Position numbers and translations under genes: made by a program. DNA of 64,000 nt from assembly GCF_008973465.1 (NCBI RefSeq), contig NZ_WBXN01000004.1, positions 3,326,501 through 3,390,500 on the forward strand, written 5' to 3'. Below the pieces are notes generated by a model, which worked only from the letters and a program-made list of their open reading frames with translations, had not been told where the DNA came from and searched no databases. This DNA comes from Streptomyces sp. SS1-1 (GTDB lineage: Bacteria > Actinomycetota > Actinomycetes > Streptomycetales > Streptomycetaceae). This document shows positions 32,688 through 40,588 of this stretch, in pieces. The stretch's first letter is position 1; every line of letters begins with the position of its first letter.

Positions 32688-33532
32688 ACGGCCTTCCCGG
32701 GTTCGGCGATGCGGTCGAGCTGGGTGCTCATGAGCTTCGCGACGGCCTTGGCGTCGAGGGGGCGGGCGCCCTGCGCGGAGACCGTGACCAGCACGTCTCC
32801 GACGTATCCGGTGCAGGACATCTCGTCGGTGCCCTCGCTGAGCTCCTTGGGCGCCAGGAAGCACTTGGCGTCCTTGTACCCCTTGACCTTGGGGCCCTTG
32901 CGGAAGATGTCGAGGACGGCCAAGAGACTGTTCTGGGTCCGGACCGCGTCACGCACGGCCGTGCGGTTGTCCATCCGGCTGAGCACGACGCTCACGCTGT
33001 AGATGTCGGAGGCCGACCCTCCGGCGCGGCCGGCGGCGAACTCGCTGAAGTAGCTGCGCATCGCCACGCCCTTCGGGCGCACCCGGTCCATCTGCTTCTC
33101 CAGCTCACGGCGCTGGGAGCGCGGCAGGTCGCGCAGCGCATCCTTGCGCAGGGCCGTCGCCTCGGCGCCGGTGAGCTGGGCGTCCGAGCCGAACTGGCCC
33201 ATGTCGGGGCCGCGGACCCAGCTGTCGGTGCCGTAGGGGACGAGCATCGCGGCGAGGCCGGTGGCCTTCGGCCGCTCGGCGGGGCGGTCGGCGGCGGCCG
33301 GCGGGAACTTCCACGTCGGCGCCCCCGGGTCGCGGTCGGCGTCGCGCACGGTGACGACGGTGTAGCCGGTGCCGGCCACGACCGCCGCGACGGTCAGGAC
33401 CGCTCCGGCGACGGCGGCGATCCGGCCGCGGCGCCACCGCTTCCGGGCGGGCGGCTGCTCGGCGACGGGCGTCTCGGCCGGGCTCTCGGCGACGGGGGCG
33501 CTGCCCTCGTCCAGGGGACGTTCCTCGCTCAC
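32684..33532 (-). CDS. membrane-anchored protein, second gene of the paralogous cassette, 282 aa
   Basis: The GTG start at 33530-33532 lies in a 4-nt overlap with the preceding gene. It has an acidic N-terminus, a basic patch (RKRWRRGR) and one transmembrane helix (IAAVAGAVLTVAAVVAGTGYTV), then an outer domain with DSWVRGPDMGQFGSDAQL and AMRSYFSEFAAGRAG. Two cysteines in the outer domain (KCFLAPK and MSCTGYVGDVLV) may form a disulfide. The family is not recognised; the position is in a coupled three-gene operon ending at the 31732 terminator. Confidence 0.75.
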   Translation of the reverse strand: MSEERPLDEGSAPVAESPAETPVAEQPPARKRWRRGRIAAVAGAVLTVAAVVAGTGYTVVTVRDADRDPGAPTWKFPPAAADRPAERPKATGLAAMLVPYGTDSWVRGPDMGQFGSDAQLTGAEATALRKDALRDLPRSQRRELEKQMDRVRPKGVAMRSYFSEFAAGRAGGSASDIYSVSVVLSRMDNRTAVRDAVRTQNSLLAVLDIFRKGPKVKGYKDAKCFLAPKELSEGTDEMSCTGYVGDVLVTVSAQGARPLDAKAVAKLMSTQLDRIAEPGKAV

Positions 33533-34350
33533 AGCCGCTCCATCTGCCGCTTGGCCAGTCCGAGAAGGGTCTTCTTGCCGATCGACCTGGTGGAGCTCAC
33601 GAAGATCTCCATCTCGATGTCGCCGCGCCACGCGAACGCCTTCGCCTCGTACATGGGCACGTAGCCCGGCTCGGCCTGCGGCTTCGTGTAGGCGTAGGCC
33701 ATGCCGTCCTCCGTGCCGGGGACAGGCCAGGAGTGGTTGTCGTCCTCGTCCGCCCAGTAGTGGGCGCCCCGAGCCTGCTCGGCCGCGGCCATCGACTCCT
33801 CCTGCCGGAACTGGACGAGCCGGATCTCCACCGTGGTGTCGCCCTGCTCCCAGGCGGCGACGGCCGCGCGCCGGAACTCGTTGCCGACGAGCTCGGGGAA
33901 GATGTTCTTGGGGTCCGAGAAAGTCTCCGCGTACGAGGCCAGGTCCATCCAGCCGTCGTCGGCGGACGACCAGTCGGCGGTCTTCGCCCCGCGCGGCTTC
34001 TTCAGCAGCAGCTTGCGCAGGTCGCCGTCGGTGCGTACGCGGCGGTCCCGCGCGGCCGACAGCGGCTCGGGCGCCTCGCCCTTCGCCTGCTTCAGCTTCG
34101 GCTGGGACAGCGGCGGCAGCTTCGTGGGCTCGCGGTCGGCCTGCACCAGGTATCCGGTGCAGGTCCCGGCGACGAGCCCGAGCACGGCGGCCCCGGCGAT
34201 CAGCAGCGTCGTCCGTCCACGGCGGCGGGCACGGACCGGCGCTGCGGCGGTCTCGGATTCGGCGGCCTCCGGCGTTGCCGCCTCGGGCCCGGGCGCGGTG
34301 CCGGGAGGGGCGATGCCCTCGGGCTCGCCCGGTCTTTCGGGTTGTTCCAC
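33529..34350 (-). CDS. membrane-anchored protein, first gene of the paralogous cassette, 273 aa
   Basis: The start is placed at the GTG at 34348-34350 (MEQPERPGEPEG), with GGGAGA just upstream; the frame extends 12 codons further. It has an acidic, Pro/Glu-rich N-terminus, RARRRGR, then one transmembrane helix (TTLLIAGAAVLGLVAGTCTGYL) and an outer domain with DDGWMDLASYAETF and TTVEIRLVQFRQEES. It has the same plan as the next two genes. The operon faces away from the DsrE gene at 34452. Confidence 0.72.
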   Translation of the reverse strand: MEQPERPGEPEGIAPPGTAPGPEAATPEAAESETAAAPVRARRRGRTTLLIAGAAVLGLVAGTCTGYLVQADREPTKLPPLSQPKLKQAKGEAPEPLSAARDRRVRTDGDLRKLLLKKPRGAKTADWSSADDGWMDLASYAETFSDPKNIFPELVGNEFRRAAVAAWEQGDTTVEIRLVQFRQEESMAAAEQARGAHYWADEDDNHSWPVPGTEDGMAYAYTKPQAEPGYVPMYEAKAFAWRGDIEMEIFVSSTRSIGKKTLLGLAKRQMERL

Positions 34351-34451
34351 GACGTCTCCCACAGATGCGTGACGTGCGCACTTCACATGCGGCGCACAGG
34401 AGACCCATGGCCCACGGCCGGGGTTGTGGTGATGTTGATTACGATTCGGTC

Positions 34452-34814
34452 ATGGCGAACAAGCTGGTGATCAAGGTGACGGCGGGAGCCGACGCTCCCG
34501 AACGCTGCTCGCAGGCGTTCACGGTCGCGGCGGTGGCCGTGGCCAGCGGCGTCGACGTCTCCCTGTGGCTGACCGGCGAGTCCGCCTGGTTCGCCCTGCC
34601 GGGCCGGGCGGCCGAGTTCGAGCTCCCGCACGCGGCCCCGCTGCCCGACCTGCTGGACGCGCTGCTCGCGGGGGGCCGGGTCACCCTGTGCACGCAGTGC
34701 GCGGCCCGCCGGGACATCACGGAGAAGGACGTGATCGAGGGCGTGCGGATCGCGGGTGCCCAGGTCTTCGTCCAGGAGGCGATGACGGACGGCACCCAGG
34801 CCCTCGTCTACTGA
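34452..34814 (+). CDS. DsrE family protein, 120 aa
   Basis: The start is the ATG at 34452, six nt after TACGAT, so the message may be leaderless. The sequence has the DsrE/YchN fold pattern: MANKLVIKVTAGADAPER, AFTVAAVAVASGVDVSLWLT, and RVTLCTQCAARRDI with a CxxC that could be redox-active. DsrE-like proteins take part in sulfur relay or remain uncharacterised. The 3' end has been duplicated in tandem. Confidence 0.85.
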   Translation: MANKLVIKVTAGADAPERCSQAFTVAAVAVASGVDVSLWLTGESAWFALPGRAAEFELPHAAPLPDLLDALLAGGRVTLCTQCAARRDITEKDVIEGVRIAGAQVFVQEAMTDGTQALVY

Positions 34815-34834
34815 CCCAGGGCCCTCGTCTACCG
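34794..34834 (+). repeat. tandem duplication across the DsrE stop codon
   Basis: ACCCAGGCCCTCGTCTACTG (34794-34813) is followed directly by a 21-nt copy with one extra G and one T-to-C change (34814-34834). The first copy encodes the last residues TQALVY before the TGA. Confidence 0.75.
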
Positions 34835-35215
34835 ACCGGTCTCCGTCCACAGGCAGAACGGGTGGCCCGCCGGGTCGAACAGCACCCGTACGTCGTCCTG
34901 CGGCTGGTACCCGGCGAGGGCCGCCCCCGCCGCCACGGCCCGCGCGGTCCCGGCCGCCAGGTCGTCCACCAGCACGTCCAGGTGGAGCATCATCTGCTGG
35001 TCCCCCGGCCGGCGCGTCGGCCAGACCGGACGTACGTAGTCCGGTTCGGTCTCGAAGGCCAGGGCGACGCCCTCGGCGCCGGGAGGCGGGCCGATCAGCA
35101 CCCAGTGCGGCTCCTCGGAGCGGACCTCGTAGTCCAGCAGCCGCCGGTAGAAGGCGGCGAGTTCATGGGCGTCGGGTGCGTCCAGCACCACCGTGGACAG
35201 CTTGGCGGACGGCAT
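34829..35215 (-). CDS. VOC/glyoxalase-like protein, 128 aa
   Basis: The protein is two beta-alpha-beta-beta-beta modules: LSTVVLDAPDAHELAAFYRRLL with HWVLIGPP, then MMLHLDVLVDDL with PAGHPFCLW. The metal-ligand pattern is partial, so substrate and metal use cannot be inferred. The ATG lies seven nt after TAGAAC. The 3' end overlaps the duplicated sequence of the convergent DsrE gene. Confidence 0.85.
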   Translation of the reverse strand: MPSAKLSTVVLDAPDAHELAAFYRRLLDYEVRSEEPHWVLIGPPPGAEGVALAFETEPDYVRPVWPTRRPGDQQMMLHLDVLVDDLAAGTARAVAAGAALAGYQPQDDVRVLFDPAGHPFCLWTETGR

Positions 35216-35225
35216 GCGGCCTGTT

Positions 35226-35486
35226 CTACTGCGGCTTCTTCTTGCCGTCCAGCTCGTCCCACCACTCGTCGGACTGCGGGTCGCCGGAGGGCTCGTCCCA
35301 CCAGCGGTCGTCCGGGCCGCGCCGGTTGGCGACCATCGCCGCCAGCGGCGGGATGACCATCGCGACCACGCACATGCCCACCGCGACGGGGACCGACCAC
35401 AGGCGCACGACGGCCCACGCCAGGACGAAGAGCGTGACGCAGAGCCCCATCAAGGCGAAGTACCGGTGACGCCGCCGTGCGTACAT
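35226..35486 (-). CDS. DUF3099 membrane protein, 86 aa
   Basis: Two transmembrane helices (YFALMGLCVTLFVLAWAVV and VPVAVGMCVVAMVIPPLAAMVA) are followed by an acidic, Trp-rich tail (DRWWDEP, DEWWDELD) and a lysine end. This matches DUF3099. The ATG at 35484-35486 is six nt after a TACCCT hexamer, again a leaderless arrangement. The function is unknown. Confidence 0.85.
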   Translation of the reverse strand: MYARRRHRYFALMGLCVTLFVLAWAVVRLWSVPVAVGMCVVAMVIPPLAAMVANRRGPDDRWWDEPSGDPQSDEWWDELDGKKKPQ

Positions 35487-35520
35487 ACGTCCAGGGTAGG
35501 TCGGCTCGCCGGGCTCGCAT

Positions 35521-35565
35521 GCGGAAGGGCCGCACCCCTGTACAGCAGGGGTGCGGCCCTTCCGC
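35521..35565. terminator. 20-bp perfect hairpin ending the cysA operon
   Basis: Positions 35521-35540 and 35546-35565 are exact reverse complements around a TACAG loop. It lies 11 nt downstream of the DUF1416 stop and isolates that operon from the DUF3099 gene. Confidence 0.88.
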
Positions 35566-35575
35566 CCGTCTCGCC

Positions 35576-35863
35576 TCAGACCGCGATCGCGACCTCGGCC
35601 AGGCCGCCCTGCTGGGCGACGACCGTGCGGTCGGCGGTCCCGCCGGGCACCAGCGCGCGGACGGTCCAGGTGCCCTCGGCCGCGTAGAAGCGGAACTGGC
35701 CCGTCGCGGAGGTGGGAACCTCGGCGGTGAACTCGCCGGTCGAGTCCAGCAGACGGACGTAGCCCGTCACCGGCTCGCCGTCGCGGGTCACGTGACCCTG
35801 GATCGTGGTCTCACCGGGCTTGATCGTCGAGGCGTCGGGGCCGCCGGCCTTCGCTCCACACAT
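35576..35863 (-). CDS. DUF1416 protein, 95 aa
   Basis: This small protein opens MCGAKAGGPDAS and continues TTIQGHVTRDGEPVTGYVRLLD, GEFTAEVPTSATGQFRFYAA and TWTVRALVPGG. The pattern is a carboxypeptidase-regulatory or transthyretin-like beta sandwich, known as DUF1416. It lies 59 nt downstream of cysA and before a strong terminator, as in many Streptomyces genomes, implying a role tied to sulfurtransfer. The Cys at position 2 is conserved in the examples I remember. Confidence 0.9.
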   Translation of the reverse strand: MCGAKAGGPDASTIKPGETTIQGHVTRDGEPVTGYVRLLDSTGEFTAEVPTSATGQFRFYAAEGTWTVRALVPGGTADRTVVAQQGGLAEVAIAV

Positions 35864-35922
35864 GTCTTTCTCCAGGTTGGGGTCTGACCGGAAGGAAGGC
35901 CGGTCGGGATCGCTGAGGTGGG

Positions 35923-36768
35923 TTACTTGCCGGCGCCGAGCTCGATCGGCACACCGACCAGGGAGCCGTACTCGGTCCAGGAGCCGTCGTAGTTCTTGAC
36001 GTTCTCCACGCCGAGCAGCTCGTGCAGCACGAACCAGGTCAGCGCGGAACGCTCACCGATGCGGCACAGGGCGATGGTGTCCTTGGCCAGGTCCACCTGC
36101 TCGTCCTCGTAGAGGGCCTTGAGCTCCTCGTCCGACTTGAAGGTGCCGTCGTCGTTGGCGTTCTTGGACCACGGGATGTTGCGGGAGGTCGGCACGTGGC
36201 CGGGGCGCTGCGACTGCTCCTGCGGCAGGTGGGCCGGGGCGAGCAGCTTGCCGGAGAACTCGTCGGGCGAGCGCACGTCGACGATGTTCTTGGTGCCGAT
36301 GGCGGCCACGACCTCGTCGCGGAAGGCGCGGATCGCGGTGTTCTGCGGCTTGGCCTTGTAGTCGGTGGCCGCGCGCTCGGGGACCTCGTCGCCGGCGACG
36401 AGCTCGCGGGCGTCCAGCTCCCACTTCTTGCGGCCGCCGTCGAGAAGCTTCACGTTCTCGTGGCCGTAGAGCTTGAAGTACCAGTAGGCGTAGGACGCGA
36501 ACCAGTTGTTGTTGCCGCCGTAGAGGATCACCAGCGTGTCGTTGGCGATGCCCTTCTTCGACAGGAGCTTCTCGAAGCCCTCCTGGTCGACGAAGTCGCG
36601 GCGGACCGGGTCCTGGAGGTCCTTGGTCCAGTCGATGCGGATCGCGTTGCGGATGTGGTTCTTCTCGTAGGCGGACGTGTCTTCGTCCACCTCCACGATC
36701 GCGATGTTCGCGTCGTCGAGGTGCTGCTCCAGCCAGTCGGCGTCGACCAGGACGTCGCTGCGGCTCAT
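35923..36768 (-). CDS. cysA: thiosulfate sulfurtransferase (rhodanese)
   Basis: Two tandem rhodanese domains are present: the inactive first (VLVDADWLEQHLDDANIAIVE) and the active second (NIVDVRSPDEFSGK) with catalytic loop LCRIGERSALTW. It transfers a sulfur atom from thiosulfate to thiophilic acceptors in the cytoplasm. The start is the ATG at 36766-36768 with GGAGGAGAAAC before it; length 281 aa is normal. It is preceded by a 145-nt leader containing a cysteine-rich peptide gene, so control by cysteine supply is likely. Confidence 0.95.
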   Translation of the reverse strand: MSRSDVLVDADWLEQHLDDANIAIVEVDEDTSAYEKNHIRNAIRIDWTKDLQDPVRRDFVDQEGFEKLLSKKGIANDTLVILYGGNNNWFASYAYWYFKLYGHENVKLLDGGRKKWELDARELVAGDEVPERAATDYKAKPQNTAIRAFRDEVVAAIGTKNIVDVRSPDEFSGKLLAPAHLPQEQSQRPGHVPTSRNIPWSKNANDDGTFKSDEELKALYEDEQVDLAKDTIALCRIGERSALTWFVLHELLGVENVKNYDGSWTEYGSLVGVPIELGAGK

Positions 36769-36889
36769 GTTTCTCCTCCGGGGCAGTTGCGGCGGGGCGT
36801 GCAAAGGTGCGGGCGTGCGATGAGGCACCGGCTCGGGCGGCCGGGGCGCGCACGGGGGCCCGGTCAGGGCTGCGGGGATGCGGAGGGTG

Positions 36890-36906
36890 GACCGGCGGAG
36901 CCGGTC
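36890..36906 (-). promoter_or_regulatory. hairpin just after the cysA leader peptide
   Basis: GACCGGC (36890-36896) pairs with GCCGGTC (36900-36906) around GGA. It begins seven nt after the leader peptide stop and is a plausible part of an attenuator. Confidence 0.45.
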
Positions 36907-36913
36907 TGTCCGC

Positions 36914-36994
36914 TCAGAAGGGGCGACAGAGCATGGCGGCGACGCGGCACAGGTCTACTGCCCGCCGCTTCGTGAGGTCCGCCTGTCGCTTCAT
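36914..36994 (-). CDS. cysteine-responsive leader peptide, 26 aa
   Basis: The frame encodes MKRQADLTKRRAVDLCRV followed by AAMLCRPF and a stop. I recall this as the actinobacterial family annotated as putative leader peptide, with two Cys codons near the end, found upstream of cysteine and sulfur genes. Translation pausing at Cys codons is thought to control downstream expression. The ATG at 36992-36994 is seven nt after TACGAT, so the transcript starts at or next to the codon. Confidence 0.85.
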   Translation of the reverse strand: MKRQADLTKRRAVDLCRVAAMLCRPF

Positions 36995-37001
36995 GACGTC
37001 G

Positions 37002-37031
37002 ATCGTAGGGACGGACAGGCTGGCGTGTCAC
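37002..37031 (-). promoter_or_regulatory. promoter of the leader peptide-cysA-DUF1416 operon
   Basis: On the minus strand GTGACA (37026-37031) and TACGAT (37002-37007) are separated by 18 nt. The predicted start site coincides with the leader peptide ATG. Confidence 0.65.
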
Positions 37032-37232
37032 CGGTGTGTCGCATGCTGAGACAGTATTGTCCGGGATGCGAAACGAGAAGACCGCCGGCCCCGCTCCGGA
37101 AAGGGTTCCGGGCGCGTGTATCGGCGATCACAGCGGGACGGCGGACGGGGGCGTCTCGCCCTTTGGGACCGGACCGTCCATCACGGGTGGTCCGGGGTCC
37201 GGCGGGGGCCGTCCGCTTCGTCCGGTCCCGTC

Positions 37233-37964
37233 CTACCCGGCGAGGCGGACGTTCGAACCCCGCACCGTGATCTCCACGCCGTCCTTCGCGGCCTGGACGC
37301 TGTCGAGCTTGATGCCGCCGGGCAGGCCGTCGATCTTCTGCTCGAAGTCGGTGATCGTCCGCACCCGGTTCTCGGCGACGTCGGCGCCACCGAAGGCGGG
37401 CAGCTTGTCCGCGTGCACCCGCACGGTGTCGCCCTCGGCGGTGACGGTGCTGAGGACGGAGACCGGCTGCGGCAGCTTCGTGCCGAGGACGGTCGCCTCG
37501 ACGGACACCTTGATCTTGCCGTTGCCGCCGTCGGAGAGGCCGACGACGCGGGCGGTGACGCCCGGCGCGACCTGCGTGGACTCGGACTTGGCGGTCTTCA
37601 GCAGCTCGGCGTACGAGATGGAGGCCGTGCCGGTGGCGGTGGCGGCAGTGGCGGAGCTGTAGTCGCCGGAGAACTCGACGCCCTTCATGTGTGCCTGGAG
37701 GTCGTCGATACGTATCGTCCCTCCGTCGGCGGTGGCCTCGTAGTCCTTGATGCCGACCTCGACGTCGTCCAGGGTGCCGCCGACGACCTGGGTGAGGAAC
37801 GGGAAGCCCTTGATGGACACGTCCGGGGTGGCCGCGAGGTTCTCGGTGGCCTGGAGCTTCCCGGCGGCCTCGTCCTCGGCGAACCCGACGGCGAGCCGGT
37901 CGGCCAGCACGAACAGGCCGCCCAGGATCACCACGACGATGAGCAGTATGCGCAGGGCTCGCAT
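37233..37964 (-). CDS. DUF2993 (LmeA-like) membrane-anchored protein, 243 aa
   Basis: The start is the ATG at 37962-37964. The N-terminal helix RILLIVVVILGGLFVLADRLAV anchors or exports the protein. The outer domain has the DUF2993 landmarks ISIKGFPFLTQVVGG (here VSIKGFPFLTQVVGG), GTLDDVEVGI and the repeated beta segments TASISYAELLKT. The mycobacterial relative LmeA acts in lipomannan elongation. The role in Streptomyces is unknown. Confidence 0.87.
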   Translation of the reverse strand: MRALRILLIVVVILGGLFVLADRLAVGFAEDEAAGKLQATENLAATPDVSIKGFPFLTQVVGGTLDDVEVGIKDYEATADGGTIRIDDLQAHMKGVEFSGDYSSATAATATGTASISYAELLKTAKSESTQVAPGVTARVVGLSDGGNGKIKVSVEATVLGTKLPQPVSVLSTVTAEGDTVRVHADKLPAFGGADVAENRVRTITDFEQKIDGLPGGIKLDSVQAAKDGVEITVRGSNVRLAG

Positions 37965-38123
37965 GGTCCGGTCTTCCCCCACCTCGACGGTCGTCCACGA
38001 CGACGGTTGCCCGACGACCGGGCGGCCGTCCACGCCGTGAGACTAACCCCGCCGCGGGACCGGACCGCCGAATTGTCGATCACCTGTGACAGGAGCGACC
38101 GACCGGCGGCCCGGACCGGCGCG

Positions 38124-39275
38124 TCAGACCAGGGCCCGGCCGAGCAGGTACACCGCGGGGGCCGCCGCGGCCAGCGGCAGGGCGACGCCCGCCGTGAAGT
38201 GGACGAAACGCGAGGGGTAGTCGTAGCTCGCCACCCGGTGCCCGATCAGCGCGCACACGGCGGCACCGGCGCCGAGCAGGGCGCCCGAGGCCCCCATCCC
38301 GGTCAGCGCGCCGGCCAGGGCCCCGGCTCCCGCGGCGGCGAGCAGCGCGGCGGCCACGGACGCCGGCGTGGGCAGCGGCAGCGCCCGCACCAGGACCGCG
38401 ACGGCCACCGCTGCGGCGCCGACGGTCACCGCGTCGCCCTGCGCGGCGAGGTATCCGGCCGCGACGATCGCCAGGGCGGCCGAGGCCACCGTCGCCATCA
38501 GGCCGTACATGCGCTCGTCGGGGTCGGCGTGCGAGCGGAGCTGGAGCACGAGCGCCAGCAGCACCCAGACGCCCAGGGTGCCGAGGATGGCCGCCGGGGT
38601 GCGGCCGGAGGCGAGCAGCGCCACGTCCGCCGTGAGCGCGCCCGCGAAGGCCAGCGCGATGCCCTGCCGGGCGGGCCACATGCCGTTCAGCCGGAACCAG
38701 CCGGCGGCCGTCACCGCCTGGAGGGCGACGAGCGGGACGACGAGGGCGTACGGGCCGATCGGGGCGGCCACGGCGAGCAGCAGCCCGAGCAGCGCGGTGA
38801 GCCCGGCCGGCTGCACACCCGGCTCGATGATCGGGGAGCGCCCTTCGAGCCGCGCCCGCTGCGCGTCGGTGATGCGGGCGTTGCCCGCGACGGTCGCCGG
38901 CCCGTACCCGGGTTCGGCGCTGCCGGCGGGCGCCGCCGGAGTGGGAGCGTGCGGGTGGGCGGGAGCCTGCGGGTGCGCGGGGCCCTGCGGGTGGCCCGTA
39001 CCGGCCCAGCCCGCCTCCTGGTACCCGGCGGCCGGAGCCTGGTGCCCGCCGTGGACCGCGCCGGCGCCCTGCGAGGGCATGTACGCCGTCTCCTCGGCGG
39101 CCGGGGCCACCGGGGGCTGCACCTGGGTCTCCCAGGTCTGCCCCTGCCACTGCTGCGTGTACTGCTGCGCGGCCTGCGGGTCCTCGTACGGCTGCTGCTG
39201 CGGCCACCCCTGGGGCGGCTGCTGCTGCCGGTACGGGTCGTACCCGTCGTATCCCTGATACGGCTGGTCGCTCAT
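38124..39275 (-). CDS. multi-span membrane protein with Pro/Gln-rich N-terminus, 383 aa
   Basis: The first 130 residues are low-complexity (YQGYDGYDPYRQQQPPQ, then HPQAPAHPHAP) and probably disordered in the cytoplasm. About eight hydrophobic helices follow from LTALLGLLLAVAAPIG to the end YLLGRALV. The ATG at 39273-39275 follows AGGAGGG. It starts three nt after the MoaD-like gene stops, so the two are coupled. I do not recognise a transport family. Confidence 0.82.
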   Translation of the reverse strand: MSDQPYQGYDGYDPYRQQQPPQGWPQQQPYEDPQAAQQYTQQWQGQTWETQVQPPVAPAAEETAYMPSQGAGAVHGGHQAPAAGYQEAGWAGTGHPQGPAHPQAPAHPHAPTPAAPAGSAEPGYGPATVAGNARITDAQRARLEGRSPIIEPGVQPAGLTALLGLLLAVAAPIGPYALVVPLVALQAVTAAGWFRLNGMWPARQGIALAFAGALTADVALLASGRTPAAILGTLGVWVLLALVLQLRSHADPDERMYGLMATVASAALAIVAAGYLAAQGDAVTVGAAAVAVAVLVRALPLPTPASVAAALLAAAGAGALAGALTGMGASGALLGAGAAVCALIGHRVASYDYPSRFVHFTAGVALPLAAAAPAVYLLGRALV

Positions 39276-39277
39276 CG

Positions 39278-39532
39278 TCACCCTCCTGCGAACGGCGGGA
39301 GCACCTCGACCGTGCCGCCGTCGGCCAGCCGTACCGTCTCATGCCCGCGGGTGCCCACGGGGTCACCGTCGACGAGGAACGAGCATCGGCGCAGGACGCG
39401 CTCCAGCTCACCGGGGTGCCGCTCGCGTACGGCGTCCAGCGCCTCGGCGAGCGTGGCCGCGTCGAACGCGTCCTCCGCCACCCCGGCCGCGGCCTTCGCG
39501 GCGGCCCAGTAGCGCACCGTGACCTTTGCCAT
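39278..39532 (-). CDS. MoaD/ThiS-family sulfur carrier protein, 84 aa
   Basis: The start is the ATG at 39530-39532 (MAKVTVRYWAAAKAAAG). It has a ubiquitin-like fold and ends with the essential Gly-Gly (EVLPPFAGG), which is adenylated and thiocarboxylated by an E1-like enzyme. It may serve molybdopterin synthesis, although no moaE is adjacent. It is coupled to the membrane protein gene downstream. Confidence 0.87.
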   Translation of the reverse strand: MAKVTVRYWAAAKAAAGVAEDAFDAATLAEALDAVRERHPGELERVLRRCSFLVDGDPVGTRGHETVRLADGGTVEVLPPFAGG

Positions 39533-39569
39533 CCCGTCCCTCGATCGGTCGTCTGTGTACACGGTCAGG

Positions 39570-40418
39570 CTAGCCGCACCGGGTGACGGCCCAGTCCCCG
39601 ATCCGGGCGAGCAGGTCGTCGCCGGCCGCGTTCTCGGCGTGCCCCATGCCGGGCTCCAGCCAGAGATCGGCGTGGTCACCGGCCGCGGCGGCCAGCATCC
39701 GGGGGTGGTCGAGGGGGAAGTAGCCGTCCCGGTCGCCGTGCACGATCAGCAGCGGGGCCGGCGCGATCCGGGGGACCGCCTCGACCGGGGACATGGGCAC
39801 GGGGTCCCACTCGCGGTGGTGGATGCGGACGCGGAAGCCGTACCGGCCGACCAGCCGGCCCTCGGGGCGGGTGACCATCCAGTGCAGCCGGCGCATGAGC
39901 GGGGTGCCCCGGTAGTACCAGCGGGCGGGCGCGCTCACCGAGACGACCGCGTCCGTACGGGCGTCGTCGTCGCGGTGGAGCGCCGCGTGCCGCAGCACCA
40001 CCGAGCCGCCCATGGAGAAGCCGACGGTCACCACGCGCGCGTGCCCGAGTCCCCGCGCCCACCGCACGGCCGCCGCCAGGTCGAGCACCTCCCGGTCGCC
40101 GACCGTCGAGCGGCCGCCCGACGCGCCGTGCCCGCGGAAGGAGAAGGTGACCACCGCGCCGTACCGCCGGAGCACGCCCGCCACCCGCCGAACATGCGGC
40201 CGGTCCGCGTCGCCCGTGAAGCCGTGCGCGACGACGAACACCGGGTCGCCGCCGGACGGCCGGGAGGTTTCGTATACGGCCCGGCCCGGGTCGTATACGG
40301 AATCGACGGCCACGCCGTCCGCCGTGCGCAGGAACGTCCGGATAGGTACCCGTCCATCCGTCTCGGAATTCGGACGAACCGTGGAACGTGCCACATGACC
40401 TGCCGGACCGTTGCTCAT
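39570..40418 (-). CDS. alpha/beta hydrolase, 282 aa
   Basis: The start is the ATG at 40416-40418 ([10 protein letters not shown]). Fold landmarks are [17 protein letters not shown] (oxyanion region), [17 protein letters not shown] (nucleophile elbow GFSMG), [13 protein letters not shown] (catalytic Asp) and [10 protein letters not shown] (catalytic His). It is a cytoplasmic serine hydrolase of unknown substrate. It is divergent from glnR, with a hairpin between the two genes. Confidence 0.88.
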   Translation of the reverse strand: MSNGPAGHVARSTVRPNSETDGRVPIRTFLRTADGVAVDSVYDPGRAVYETSRPSGGDPVFVVAHGFTGDADRPHVRRVAGVLRRYGAVVTFSFRGHGASGGRSTVGDREVLDLAAAVRWARGLGHARVVTVGFSMGGSVVLRHAALHRDDDARTDAVVSVSAPARWYYRGTPLMRRLHWMVTRPEGRLVGRYGFRVRIHHREWDPVPMSPVEAVPRIAPAPLLIVHGDRDGYFPLDHPRMLAAAAGDHADLWLEPGMGHAENAAGDDLLARIGDWAVTRCG

Positions 40419-40438
40419 GTGGGCTATTCTGCTGGCAG

Positions 40439-40471
40439 AGGACTCGGGCAGCGTTGCCCCCGGGTCCTTTT
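40439..40471 (+). terminator. terminator-like hairpin in the glnR leader
   Basis: AGGACTCGGG (40439-40448) pairs with CCCGGGTCCT (40459-40468), with one G-T wobble, and is followed by TTT. It lies about 120 nt before the glnR start, downstream of a TATTCT hexamer. It may be an attenuator or the 3' end of a small RNA. Confidence 0.5.
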
Positions 40472-40588
40472 GTGCTTTCGGAAGCGTTGTATACGACGCG
40501 GGAGACCGCGGGTGTACGGGGCCTTCGGGATCGCAGAGCAGTTCCGTACCGCACACGTCCTCGCAGGGACCGAGGAGGAACCAGACGT

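Noticed and set aside
37240..37265. GTTCGAACCCC string resembling a tRNA T-loop
   Set aside because: It lies inside the DUF2993 coding sequence and no cloverleaf can be drawn around it.
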